From Caenorhabditis elegans (lineage: Eukaryota; Nematoda; Chromadorea; Rhabditida; Rhabditidae): a DNA stretch of 64,000 nucleotides. The stretch lies in the NCBI RefSeq assembly GCF_000002985.6, contig NC_003283.11, forward strand, positions 19,097,501 through 19,161,500. The letters are read 5' to 3'. Below the pieces are notes generated by a model. That model did no database searches, was not told the origin of the DNA, and saw nothing but the letters and a program-made list of their open reading frames with translations. The position numbers and the translations under genes are program-made. Shown here piece by piece: positions 43,460 through 54,640 of this stretch (its first letter is position 1; every line of letters begins with the position of its first letter).

Positions 43460-46400
43460 ATGCAAAACACAAACTATATTAGTTGTTTTTTAATATTTTT
43501 CTCACATTTATTATTAATAAAATGTGGTACTGGAAGTATAGGTAAGTCATTTTTTTTGGTTTTTTTTGGGATTTTTACGGAGTAAACTCAGAGAATTTAA
43601 AAACTTTTATTTTCAGCTTATAGCGCAAAAATTTATCTATCGAATGTGTGTAAAAACTGTAAAAATCTTCAAAATTGATTAAGCTAGAGTAGTTTCAAAA
43701 TAAAAACCTTTAATGAAATTTTTTGAAAATTCTCCATGGAGCGCATTTTCTACATTATACACTAAGGGTGTAAAATAATTTTTGATTAATGTTTTGTAGC
43801 ATAAATATTTAGCTATCAAGTACTTTTTACAAATTTTAAAAATATTAAAAACTGACAAAGATAAGCTGGTTTTGGTATAGCTACCTCACATTTCTTTTTT
43901 TTGAAAATTATCTTTGGAGCGCATTTTCTTTATTACCAAACAGCGATATCAAAAAATTGTTCACTACAATATTGTAGCTCAATTTTTAATCTACTAAATA
44001 GTTTATCAAAATTTTCAAAATATTCAAAAATAACTAAGTTGTAATAGTTTTAAATTGATAGCCAATTTTGACACTTTTTGGAAAAATTGTCGATGGAGCG
44101 CGTTTTCTGCAGTTTTCAAGAAATTTTAAATAAAATCTAGTAGCTATAAAATTTTTATATCCAGTACTTGTTGAAAATGATGAAAACCTTTAAAAATGAA
44201 AGAAGTTATCACGATTTTGAAAAATTTTAAAAATTTCAATTTTTAAAGTTTTGGTCAAATTTCAAAACTCCATAACTTCCGTCAATTTTAATATTTTTCA
44301 ACATTTCAAAATTATAAAATATTTAGAAACTTCTGTTCTACAAGCCATCATAATTATTCTTGAAAAATAAAATTTCCTAAGATAAGAAAACGCGCTCCAA
44401 TGACAACTACCCCACAAATCTTTTAAAATGTCATCATTTCCATGGAAAACAAGTTCAAAAAGGCTACAAGAGACGGAAAATTGAGTCAAGTGGAGGTGAC
44501 ACTTGACTTTTCGATCCGAATTTGTTATGAATTCGTTTCGGATGTTTTAGAGATCAAAAAATGATGCATTGGAGGGAAAAAGTTATAAAATATTAAAAAA
44601 AAAGGCATAAATCTTGAAAATTTAAATTTTATAGCTTAAAAAAAAGAGGTTTTTGTAGTTTTTTACCCCCAGCCGGCTTGATTTTTGACGAATCGTGGCT
44701 TATTTCAAATCTCCGGGGGTACTGTAGCTCGAAAGGTGTGCAAACACCGAAGCTGACGCTAAAATGCAGAATTTTTGAAAAAATAAGTTAAGAGTCCGGA
44801 AAAAATCCTCCCAGGATGAAAAATCGCAAGGAATTTGAATTTTCAAATGAAAAATAACAAAAATTCCTGAGAAATTGGAAAAAAGTAAAATTTTCAGTCC
44901 AAAAATGTTTGGACGGACCGCGCCCGCTACTGGATGAGAATTTATCGATTTTTTCTTGCCAACGAGGTTGTCCAGACACATTTTTCTGTGAAAATCAGGT
45001 AATTTTTTTACAGATTTTGGTTTTTTGCGAGAAATTTAAAAATTAAATTAAATTAAATTATCGATTTTTCTCATAAAAAAAACAAATTATATATTTTCGA
45101 AGGTGTAGAATTCAAAAAGCGTTTTTATTTTCCATAACTTCAACTGATTCCCCGAAAACTACCACTTTTCCCTGAAATTTCCAGCTGTGCTGCCCCAACA
45201 CTACAGCCATCTCCTCCCTAAACCGTCCAGCGGCCGCCGGCAAGCCGGTAAGTTTTCTATTTTCCCTCTGCGCCGCTCCCCGCCGGATCCCATGTGGTCT
45301 AGTGGTTAGGATTCGTGGTTTTCACCCACGCGGCCCGGGTTCGATTCCCGGCATGGGAAGTTTCTTTTTGCAGTACCTTATTATCGACTTTTTGCAGAAC
45401 TTGGGCTCCCGGAGCACAAAAGCCGTTGAATTTCAACTAGAAAGTTCCACAGAGTTGGAGAGAACTCTCCCGTGTGAGCGCTACCCGTATAAGTGAGTTT
45501 TTCTCTCAATTCTCCAACTTTTTCCGAATTTTTCTTAAAAATCAATAATTTTCCTGAAATTTTCGACAATTGTTCCAGATTATCCTGCAAAAATGACACG
45601 TCACAACCCATTGCAAAATGGTATTTTGACATTCAAACTCTCTCGTGCGAGCTTTATCCATTTGGACAATGCGAGGACGATCCACTGGACAAGCTGGCTT
45701 TAAGGACACGTGGCGAGTGTGAAGAGCGGTGTGACGTGGCAAAAGTCAAGGCGGCAATTGCAGGAAATTCAAAATTCCAAATTAATAGTGTTTCCAGTGA
45801 GAATATCGAACGAGAGGCACCGGTGGCGCCGCCAACTGGTGAGTTTGCATTGGAGCGCGTTTGCTGGGCCAAGGAGTTGTTGGACTAAAAACTTGCTAAT
45901 CACGTATTTGTAGTTCTAATTATGAAGTATCTATCACTTTAAAAATTTTCAAAAAATTTCAAAAACTGACAAAGTTACAGTAGTTTCAATTTTTGAGTTA
46001 AAAACCAAGTTGTCGAAGGTTTGAAAAGTTTTGCATTAGAGCGCATTTGTCATCCTAAACTGTTCTTCTTTTAACTTTTTGTAGTGTAAAAACTACCCTA
46101 TCGATAGTTTTTTGAATTATTGAAAAATTTCTAAAACTAGCCAAACTACGGTAGTTTCAAAATTTTGAAAATTTCGAAAAAAAAAACATTTTTTTCAAAT
46201 TTTTTCAAAATCAAAAAAAGAAGATCTACCGAAGTAAAAACACATTATTCTAGAACAAAATTCAATTTTAAATCCAAATTTCACAATTTCAGATCCCCAA
46301 ATTGCCATTGATGACGTCATCCAGGAGTCCAAACATATTAGGGGCCGCCCATTCGCTATTGAGCCCCCAACCGACTTGGTACACGTGATCCATGTGAAAT

Positions 46401-48042
46401 CTGACAGATTCCCGGCGAAAAATCTAGAAAAATCGATATACACTCAAGAAATCCAAGAAAAATCTGAAAACTTGGCAGAAATTGATGAAAATCTACTTTT
46501 AACGAGTACGATGGAGGATGGAGCTACTGTACCTACAGTAACCTCGAATATTTTGGAAATTTTGGAGGATGCATTGGAAGAGGGCTCCGGGAGTTTAGAA
46601 TCATTAGAAAAATCTGGAAATTCTGGAGAAAAACTCGAGGAAAACAGGAAAAATCGGAGAAAAAGCGTAAAATCATTGGAGCACAGCTTTGAGCAGTTTT
46701 ATCAAAGGAATAAGGGTTGGTTTTTTGAAATTTTTGGATTTTAAACTGAATTTTTGGTAAATAAGGTAACTTTTGAACTAAAAATCACAGAAAATGATTG
46801 AAAACCTACAAAGTTATGGTAAAAAATAATTTGAAAAAAAAATTCTTTTTTTTTTTTGGAAAGACTCTTTTCGGAGCTTATTTTTTACCCTGCGGAATGT
46901 TTTTTAAATTGAAGATATTACAAAAATCTTGTAGCATTTAAAGTAATCTACCAGAAACTTTTTTGAGTATTGAAAAATATTAAAAATTAAGAAAGTTATG
47001 CCATTTTACATTTTAGAAAAATTTCAAATTTCAAAAAAAAATTATTATTATTTTTTATTTTTTGATGATAATTTATTTCAACAACTGTATTATATGCTAT
47101 TAATGACTTATTAACTATTTATAATGTTTTAAAATATTCAAAATTATTCGAAACTGACGAAGTTACTGTAGTCTTATCAAAGCAGCTCCGAATTTGAATG
47201 TATTTTTTGTGGGATTCTCTTTGGAGCGCATTTGCTCCCAGATTAAAGTACTACATATTTTATTTGTTATGTATCACATATAGTGCATTAAGTTGTCTAT
47301 TAATTGGGTTTTAAAACTTTTAAATATCTTTAAAACTGACAAAGTTACAGCAGTTTTTATTTGAGCAACCCAGCTCGAAATTGGTAATTTTTGAAAAAAT
47401 GCCCTTAGAGCGCACTTTCTGACTTAGATGTTTTTTTAGTTTTATCAAAAAACATGGTTAAGTATGTAGAATTGTGTATTTTTTGGTTTTTAAAACATGC
47501 AAAAATATTAAAAACTGACAAAGTTACAGGAGTTCCAACCACTATCGCACCGAATTTTTCTAGTATTTTTTTTTGGATATTTGACTTTAGAGCGCATTTT
47601 CTATAGATAGAATTGTTGGTATTAAAAAGTTTATAATTACGAATTTGTAGGTCAATTTTTGTGTTATTAATTGGTTTTTACCGAATTCAAAAATATCAAA
47701 AACGAAAAAAGTTACAAACTTTAGAAATTTGAAAAAAAATTTCGAATTTTTTCCCAAAATTTCAAACTCCCGCCAAATCGTTCAAAATCAATATTTCCAG
47801 AATCTGTAAGCTGCTCAGCAACCGCATATCGTCTCTTGTGCTCTTCCGGTGCTTCATCCCAATTTGTGTATCGATGGGAAAAAGTGGGCGGGGTCTGCCA
47901 AAGTTTCCCATATGGGTATTGTTTGGTGAGTGATTTTTTGGCGGGATTTTTGAAAAATCGATGAATTATTTTTTTATTTCAGAAAGAGCAAAATGTTGCA
48001 CATCCAAGAACCCGGGAAGAGTGCGAGCAGTTTTGTGATTGA
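43460..48042 (+). CDS. Secreted protein with Cys-rich (lustrin-like) region and two Kunitz domains
   Basis: Eight exons: 43460-43541, 44898-44998, 45185-45247, 45398-45492, 45579-45838, 46293-46715, 47801-47925, 47983-48042 (1,209 nt, 402 aa; every phase agrees). Signal peptide residues 1-22 (YISCFLIFFSHLLLIKCGTG). Residues 31-64 are Cys-rich: C31-x-x-GP, C48-x3-C52P, C58, C63-C64-P, the nematode lustrin/WAP-like pattern. Kunitz 1 is C108, C117, C137, C145, C161, C165 with WYFD and YPFGQC; Lys118 follows the second Cys, the usual P1 site of trypsin-type inhibitors. A Glu/Lys/Ser-rich linker (residues 202-341) precedes Kunitz 2: C346, C355, C374, C382, C397, C401 (SFPYGYC), with Ser356 at P1. 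Likely an extracellular serine-protease inhibitor or matrix protein. A tRNA-Glu gene lies inside intron 3. In-frame upstream ATGs exist at 43361, but 43460 gives the cleanest signal peptide. Confidence 0.87.
45288..45359 (+). tRNA. tRNA-Glu (anticodon TTC) nested in a 150-bp intron
   Basis: 72 nt with perfect acceptor stem TCCCATG/CATGGGA, A box TGGTCTAGTGGTTAGG, anticodon stem CGTGG/CCACG around TTTTCAC (anticodon TTC), T arm GGTTCGATTCC, discriminator A. It matches metazoan tRNA-Glu. A T-run for termination is only TTTCTTTTT, just downstream. The gene occupies about half of intron 3 (45248-45397) of the Kunitz gene on the same strand. Confidence 0.96.
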
Positions 48043-48159
48043 TTTTTTAAAATTTTTTGAAAAAATTTTTTTTCCCGAAATTTTAATTTTTTTTAATTTA
48101 ATGATTTTTTTTTTGTTTTAGGCACTATTCCAAGCTTTAAGTTTTTTGCAAGAAACTAT

Positions 48160-48192
48160 TTATTTATTAATAAATTTTGTTTATTGATTAAA
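48160..48192. terminator. Shared convergent poly(A) region
   Basis: AATAAA on the + strand at 48169-48174 (Kunitz gene), and TTTATT, i.e. AATAAA on the minus strand, at about 48179-48184 (hydrolase gene). The two genes converge with 235 bp between stop codons, so their 3' ends probably overlap or abut. Confidence 0.7.
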
Positions 48193-48277
48193 ATAAAAAT
48201 AAAAATAAAAATTCAGAGATCAAATTTACAGGAGATCAATTTTTTCAAAATTTTTTTCCAAAAAAAAAAAAAAACTC

Positions 48278-51200
48278 TTAAAAACCCAAATTATCCAATT
48301 TCAATATTTTCTCTGCAATTATTACATGAGCATCTTCATTTGGATGGAAGCTGCCGTACTCGTTGCCCTGGAGACGCATACTTTCGTTACGGGACCTGAA
48401 ATACGACAATTTAGAGAAGTTCCGGCGGAAAAATTGAAAAACTGTTGGTTTTCACACAATTTAATTAAAAAATTCGAATTCAGCTCATTTAGACCTTTAA
48501 AATAACACCCATCAAGACTATTTTTTAACCAAAAAAAATTGTTTCAAGAAAATGTTGGGTCCCACCACGAAAATCTACAGTAACCTGACCTACTGTAACC
48601 TGAGCAAGCTGAAACCAATGTCATTGAATTTGTTTCACCGAGACCTTTAAAATAACACCCATCATGCCTGGGTTCTAGCAATTTTTCATATTTTGGGTCT
48701 CGCCACGAGGGTTACTGTAGCACCAACTTCAGCTGTGTCAATATTCAAAGTTATCGGAACTTAGTCATGTGGGGTGTCATTTGAACGCTCTTGATGAGAC
48801 AGAAACAGTCAAACTATTTTCAAAAAAATTGGAGTACAGTACTCCGGGTTACTGTACCTACCGTATCAACGAATCCTTTGAACAAATGCCACGTGTCCTG
48901 AATATTTCCGTAGTGTCTACGGTAACCCAGCCATGTTGCTTTGCTTTCCGTCGCAGTAGGTTATTGAGTTTTTGGAAGATTTTGCGCTCGGCGAGCTGGA
49001 GATTTGGTAGGGAGACCTGGAAAGAGAAAAAAAATACAGTAATCCGGCAGAGCTTTTTGGAAAATTTTTCGTTAAAAAATATTATCAAAAAAATTAATAA
49101 AATTAAAAATAATTTTTCTCAATGAAAATCAATAAATATCGATTTTTCTTAATTTTCACTTAAAACAACCATGCCTGTCCAAAAGCGCCGCAAGACCCGT
49201 CCACCACTCCCTTCTCATTTCTGGTGACGTCATAGTAGTCAAGAATAACTACGCGTGTAATATTAAGCTCCTCAAGACGTCTTGCAACCCGATCGATTTG
49301 ATGAGATACGAAAAAGAATCTGGAATAGATGTAATACTGTATGAAATTTAAAAAATCAATTAAAAAATCAATTTTCAAAAAAAAATTTTTTTTCAAAAAA
49401 TGCTTTAAAATTTTTAAAATTTTCAGAAAAATAAAAAACAATTTTTTTTCCAAAATAAAATTTTGTTTTCAAATAGTCCGTCGTCCAACTAATTTTGTCA
49501 AAAAATCTTATCTAAATCCGTCAATTTTCAACCGAGCTACATTGATATCAAGTTGGTGGCCTAGAAATCCAAACCTAGGCCACCAACTTCAAACCGTCAT
49601 AACTTGGTGCTAAATTGACGGATTTGGCTCAAATTTTCAGAGTACTTTGAGCAAAAATGGCGTCAAATTTGTGAATTTTTGTCCAATCAAACAATTTTTA
49701 AAAATTGAAAAAAAAACTTTTTTTTTTTAATTTTGATTTTCTCAGAAAATTTTTTCATTTTTTATAAATAAATATTTTGATTAAAACATTGAATTTAAAG
49801 AATTTTGCTCATAAAATTTCAGCCAAATCCCTCAAATTTCAACAGAGTTACAGTGGTTTTAAGTTGGTGGCCTAGAAATCCAATACTAGGCCACTACCTT
49901 CATACCGTTATAACTTGGTGGAGAATTGACAGATTTGGCTAAAATTTTCAGGGTAGTTCGAGCAAAAATAGCTTCATTTTCTTATAATATTTTAGGCAGA
50001 AAATGTAAAAATATAAAAAATTTCAAACCTCATATCAAAAAATTTCTCATTCAATTTATCCCGTTGAATCATTGAAATCACATCCGTAAACCCGATATCA
50101 TTGCCCCCAACAGTCAGAAAAAGCACATCTGGCGGGGCTCCGCGAGCCAAAATCATCTGCTCCAACCTCTCCATTTGTCCATTTTTCGACAAGATTCCAT
50201 GATCTACCGTACTCCCAGAACATGATAAAAATGAAAGAGATGACGTCACATTTTTGATTTTTTGAGAAACTAAGTATGGAAATGCTTTGGAAGATCTGTA
50301 ACACGAATCTGAAAAATATGTTGGGTTACTGTAGAAATGGGGTACTGTACCTACCATCTAACCATTTAGCGGGTGAGCCATGTGTCATTGGAATGTCCGG
50401 ATTTCCTTGACCAGAGGAGTAAGAATCACCGATTGCTGCTAGCCAATACGGCTTGGCTGGAGGACTTATCAATTCTGATAGGAACTTTTGAGTTTTGAAA
50501 GGTGTTGATAAGGTGACGGAAATGATAGTCTGAAAGTTTTGGAGTTTTTGGAGCATTAAGAGCAAAGTTACAGCCACCTAAAGTTTGGTGGTTGCGTCGC
50601 GGTCGCGTCGCGGTCTCCCTAGTAATTTTTAAACTTTGTTGTTCATTAGAAGCCAGCTTCTCACAAAACTTCACACAAAAAATTTCAGACTTCTAGGACG
50701 ACTGGGAGCAAAGTTACAGTCATGCAAAGTTTTCAGGCGCGGCGCGTGTCGCGTCGCGGTCTCCTGTTCAACTTGAAAGCCTCGTATCTTTCTTGAAACT
50801 GGTCCTAGAGCTCTAACATTTTTTGAGTGAAATTTGCATGCATATCTCGACGCAAATTTGGCGTTATGGCGCATTTCTCGTGCGTTGGCGCATTTCTTGA
50901 GCCTTGGCGCAATTCTCGTGCGTTGGCACATTTCTGGTGCCTTGACGCAGTTCTAGTGACTTGGCGCATTTCTCGTGCTTTGGCGCATTTTTCGTGCCTT
51001 GGCGCAATTCTCGTTTCTTGGCGCATTTCTGATGCCTTGGCGCATTTTTCGTGCCTTGACGCATTTCTTGTGCCATGGCGCATTTCTCGTGCATTGGCGC
51101 ATTTCTGGTGCCTTGGCGCATTTCTTGTGCCCTGTCGTCAGTATAGTGCCTTGGCACAATTCTCGTGCATTGGCGCATTTCTCGTGCCTTGGCGCATTTC

Positions 51201-51647
51201 TCGTGAGTTGTCGCATTTCCCGTGTATTGGCGCATTTCTGGTTTCTTGCCGCATTTCTCGTGCCTTGGCGCTTTTCTCGATACCCACCTCACTACTACTA
51301 AGCCTTATCACTTGATTGCAATCCCTCGTCTCCACCACCCGATCTCCGACTTTCCACGTCAGCCACGTTGACTTTGACATTGTCAAGTGGCAAACCGACG
51401 CATTTACTGCTACAGTACTCCTGATGACGTCAGCAGGAGTCATCCAAAGCTCCGGATTTTGCTGGTATACGGTAGTCACCCGGAAGTTTAAAGGCGCAGA
51501 TGATGGCAATTTTTGAAATGAAATCTGGGGAATTATTGATTTTTGATTTTTTTGGTGCAAAAAAGGAATTACCATATTATTCCAGCTGATAACCATCATT
51601 TTTGGGAAATTTATCAACATTTGCACAAAGTATAAAAATGCCAGCAT
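48278..51647 (-). CDS. Secreted SGNH/GDSL hydrolase (esterase/lipase-like)
   Basis: Seven exons: 51647-51573, 51524-51288, 50529-50355, 50308-50029, 49319-49175, 49016-48862, 48395-48278 (1,185 nt, 394 aa). Residues 1-20 are hydrophobic (MLAFLYFVQMLINF), a signal peptide or anchor. Block I is GDSYSSGQGNP with nucleophile Ser140; oxyanion Asn232 lies in TVGGNDIGF; catalytic His373 lies in GSFHPNEDAH. The family cleaves ester bonds of lipids or acylated substrates in the lumen or outside the cell. The ATG follows a TTTTTTTCAG acceptor by 9 nt. Exon 5 is odd: the frame of exon 6 (LPNLQLAERK, HGWVTVDTTE) can only be joined in phase if the exon ends CAG|GCATGG, a GC-AG intron; the alternative GCATG|GTTGTT donor shifts frame and stops. 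Introns hold minisatellite and palindromic repeats. Confidence 0.83.
49500..49995. repeat. Tandem pair of hairpin repeats (TTGGTGGCCTAGAAATCC) in hydrolase intron 4
   Basis: Two copies, about 49500-49680 and 49810-49990, each with a stem AAGTTGGTGGCCTAG ... CTAGGCCACCAACTT at its centre (second copy slightly mutated), flanked by ATTGACGGATTTGGCT-like and TCCGTCAATTTTCAACC-like half-sites that are also complementary. Foldback element, unrelated to the exons. Confidence 0.8.
50565..50860. repeat. Palindromic GCG-core repeats in hydrolase intron 2
   Basis: Two cores (about 50594-50618 and 50737-50762) of the GCGTGTCGCGTCGCGGTC family with AGCAAAGTTACAG on the left and CTTGAAACTGGTCCTAGAG on the right, same family as at 41.6-43.0 and 55.3-55.7 kb. 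Confidence 0.82.
50865..51280. repeat. TTGGCGCATTTCTCGTGCC minisatellite
   Basis: About 20 tandem units of 19-21 bp with variants (GACGCA, TTGTCGCA, TTCTGGTGCC), starting directly after the GCG-core palindrome. Frames stay open on both strands for up to 160 codons; these are repeat artefacts inside an intron. Confidence 0.94.
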
Positions 51648-51769
51648 ATTGTTTTCTGAAAAAAAAATGTGAAGAAAATTGGAACATTATTGAATTTTTA
51701 GAGAAAATATTTTAAAAGCACAAAAGCCTAAAAAAATCCTGGGAAGCTCATTTGAAACATGGCGCATCA

Positions 51770-53290
51770 AATTCCTAAAAATCGGTGAAATGAGCAGCCG
51801 ACTCTTCACAGGTAAATCTGAGCCTGAAAACATGGTGCATCGAGAGCAAAAAATTTCAATTTATGATTGAATCCACCCGAAAAATGTCGGCTGCTCTATA
51901 TAAAATCACGGAAATTGTGAGATTTTGGGAAATTTACAGAAAGCACCCTAAAAACCCAAAAATTCAGAATTTTCACCAAAAAAGGGAACTCTCCACACTA
52001 CTGTCTGTAGCGGGGGAGGGCTTCATCTTCCGCCCCATCTGGACAACCGACAAAAAGAAATAGAGATCAAAGGAAAAATGCCGCCGCCCCTCTTTTTGAT
52101 TCTCGACCACACATGCACCAAACCGATAAACTTAATTCCCTAAAATCCTTAACTTTTTGGCGGGAAAAGGCGGTCAACTTCAAAGAGGCGACACACTGAA
52201 TTGAACACTGCAAAGAAGTGCCGACAAAGGGGAATTTGTTGCCAAAATTGAAGTAGATGACAAAATCTATACAACAAAAATTATAATATAAAAAAGGCCG
52301 GAAAATAAGCATGGTGCATCGAAAGCAAAAATTGAATAAATTTTCTAGAAATTTGCATAGCAGCAGCCGACACCTGCCGGTTGGGTTTTTGTAACAAAAT
52401 TTTTTTTCAATAAACTAAAAAGCCTACAAAACATGTTGCATCGACAGGAAAAATTAACTAAAATTTCAAAAATTTGCCTAAAACCGGCTTGATAAGCGGC
52501 CGACACCTGCTTGGTAATTTTTTTTTTTGAAAAAAAATGGCTTGAAAAACTGAAAAAGCCTACAAAACATAGTGCACCAACAATGAAAATTGCAATAATT
52601 CCAAAAATTTGCAAAAAAGATAAATCTAGCATCCGACACTTGCCAGGTAAATTTTTGTGGCAAACTTCTTTAATAAACTAAAAAGCCTACAAAACAAGGT
52701 GAATCGACAATGAAAAATGGCATAAATTGCAAAAAAAATTCATTAAAACCAAATTAATAAGCAGCCGACACCTGCCGGTTGAGTTTTTGTGGCAAATTTT
52801 TTCAACAAATTAAAAAGCCTAAACACTATAAATTTTTGCTGCTTAAATGATCACACTACCTCAAAAATTAGTAGCTCAAGCATCCGACATTTGCCGGGGC
52901 AATTTAAATGACAAAATCTCTTTAACAAACTAGAAGACGTACAAAACATGGTGCATCGATTAAAAAAAAGATTTTCACCAAAAATTGGTAGATCAAACAG
53001 CCGCCATTTGCCGGGAAGAGGAAAATTGCAAAATTGTTTAATAACATGGTGCATCAACCCCAAAAATTTGCCAAAATTGTTTAAACTTTATACTTTTAGC
53101 TGCTAAATGGCGTTTTTTCTTTTGTATAAACTTGTGAAAACAGCGGCGGACACCTGCCGGGTTGAAATAAATTACTAAATATTTTGGAATAAATACTCAA
53201 AAAATTTTCAACTTTCACATAATTTTCCTAATTGCTTAGAAAAAGCAGCCGACACCTTCCGGGTCTAATAAAAACTTAAAAAAACCAAAC
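51770..53290. repeat. Diverged ~125-bp tandem repeat (CATGGTGCATCGA ... GCAGCCGACACCTGCCGG)
   Basis: The first motif occurs at about 51776, 51833, 52310, 52433, 52567, 52693, 52948 and 53045; the second near 51803, 52362, 52498, 52625, 52762, 52877, 52993, 53140 and 53240. Spacing in the regular part is about 123-134 bp. Short peptides in all frames (CRLF, TMFC) are translations of the motif. Confidence 0.82.
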
Positions 53291-54077
53291 AAAACTAAAG
53301 AAAACGTCATTTCTCGTGATAATAATCTTGAGACTCTCCCCGCCCTTCTCATCAATTACATTTTAACCCTTTCTTTTTGAAGAGTCGGCATCTTCAAACA
53401 ATTGTGAGACATAATTATTACCAATATTTTTCTTTTCTAAAGTTTTGAGAAAAAAAAGGAAAATTGATTGAAGAAATTCAAAGTAACCAGAATTTTTCGA
53501 TTAGTACAGGTTTTTAATTTGAAAATTTAAAAATTTTAAGAAAAGAACAAAAATATGAAAAATGAAAATTTTACACTCACCATGATGCCCCATGATTTCT
53601 AGTTGTCATATTTTGGCTAGTTTTAAGCTTGTCTGATAGTTTTTCCTAGAATTTTTTTCCTAGAATTTTGAAATTTATTCTCGATACACCATATTTTTTG
53701 TAAAATCGCGTGTATCTTTAGATATATCAAAAAATTTTCAACTGGCAATATCTTTTTTTCAAATTCTGACCAATTTTTGCACATTTTTCTGTGATTTATG
53801 TACAAAAATCGGGAAAAATTGATGTTTTAGAAATATTAAAATTTTTCAAAAAAATTTGAAATTTCCGAAAAAAATTTTTTTTTTCCAGTTTTGCTAAATT
53901 TTTTTCACCCTCAATTTTTATTAATACCTGAAAAATTTTGCTAGTTTTTAGAGTTTTATTGATTTTTTTTTTCAAATTTTCAGATATTCAATGCCTTTTT
54001 TTATTTAATTTTATAAAAGTTTGTATTATAGTTGTACATTTTTTGTAAAAATAAAAAATAATATGGGTCATAATGAG

Positions 54078-54640
54078 CGTCGATGCACCATGTTTATACG
54101 ATCCATACACTATGTATTTTACTGTCGATGTTTTAAAAGTGAAGTACCGAAAAGCTTTTTTGGACCCAAAATGTTCAAAAACTACCGAATTTCGCAATGA
54201 GACGTTCTGAAAATTTCTCAAAAAAAAAGTTCTGGCGGTTCAAAATTCTGGAAAAAAACGGCATATTTTTAGCTAAAATCAAAAATTTTGGAAACTTTTT
54301 AGTGTCGATACCAGGGGTGTGCGGCAAATCTCAAAATTTGCGGCAAATCTCAAAATTTGCGGCAAATCTCAAAATTTGCCGAGCTCGGCGAATTCGGCAA
54401 TTGTACTTTTTTGAAATTTGCCGTGCTCGGCAAATTCGGCAAATTCGGCAAATTTGCCGCACACCCCTGGTCGCAACCGATTTTTCCAGAAAATTTCCAG
54501 AGAATTTTGAACCACCATAACTTTTTTTTGAGAAATTTTCAGAACGTCTCATTGCGAAATTCGATAGTTTTTGAACATTTTGGGTCTAAAAAAGCAGTCT
54601 CAAATTTCGGTACTCCAGCATTAAAACATGGTGCATCGAC
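54078..54640. mobile_element. Palindromic element with GGCAAATTTGCCG centre
   Basis: Ends are CGTCGATGCACCATGTTT and AAACATGGTGCATCGAC; arms of about 200 bp share CAATGAGACGTTCTGAAAAT and CCCAAAATGTTCAAAAACTA. The centre (54313-54470) is a run of GCGGCAAAT/AATTTGCCG words bounded by CAGGGGTGTGCGG and CCGCACACCCCTG. No coding capacity. The terminal motif is the same as that in the tandem repeat at 51.8-53.3 kb. Confidence 0.8.

Larger units (their letters stand above)
33500..47600. repeat. Dispersed, decayed ~182-bp periodic repeat (TTGGAGCGCATTTTCTAC core)
   Basis: About 30 copies of the core GGAGCGC(A/G)TTTTCTAC or its reverse complement occur between 33.5 and 47.6 kb in introns and intergenic DNA. 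In runs the core spacing is regular: 35501, 35678, 35861; 38533, 38716, 38905; 43738, 43916, 44095; 47223, 47407, 47589, i.e. 177-189 bp. Between cores the units share AAACTGACAAAGTTAC, AAAATATTAAAAA and TGTAGGTCAA-like words. Identity is low, so this is an old tandem satellite broken up by exons and insertions, with changes of orientation. Confidence 0.78.

Noticed and set aside
45302..45496. Frame running through tRNA-Glu into Kunitz exon 4
   Set aside because: The part over the tRNA is accidental; only 45398-45492 is an exon, by splice sites and phase.
50827..51315. Open frames of 108-169 codons on both strands rich in ALAHFSC or APRHEKCAKA
   Set aside because: Translations of the TTGGCGCATTTCTCGTGCC minisatellite within an intron; open because of unit length, with no start context or conservation to support them.
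54301..54470. Coding frames across the GGCAAATTTGCCG centre
   Set aside because: The repeated palindromic word keeps frames open in both directions; it is the loop of a foldback element.
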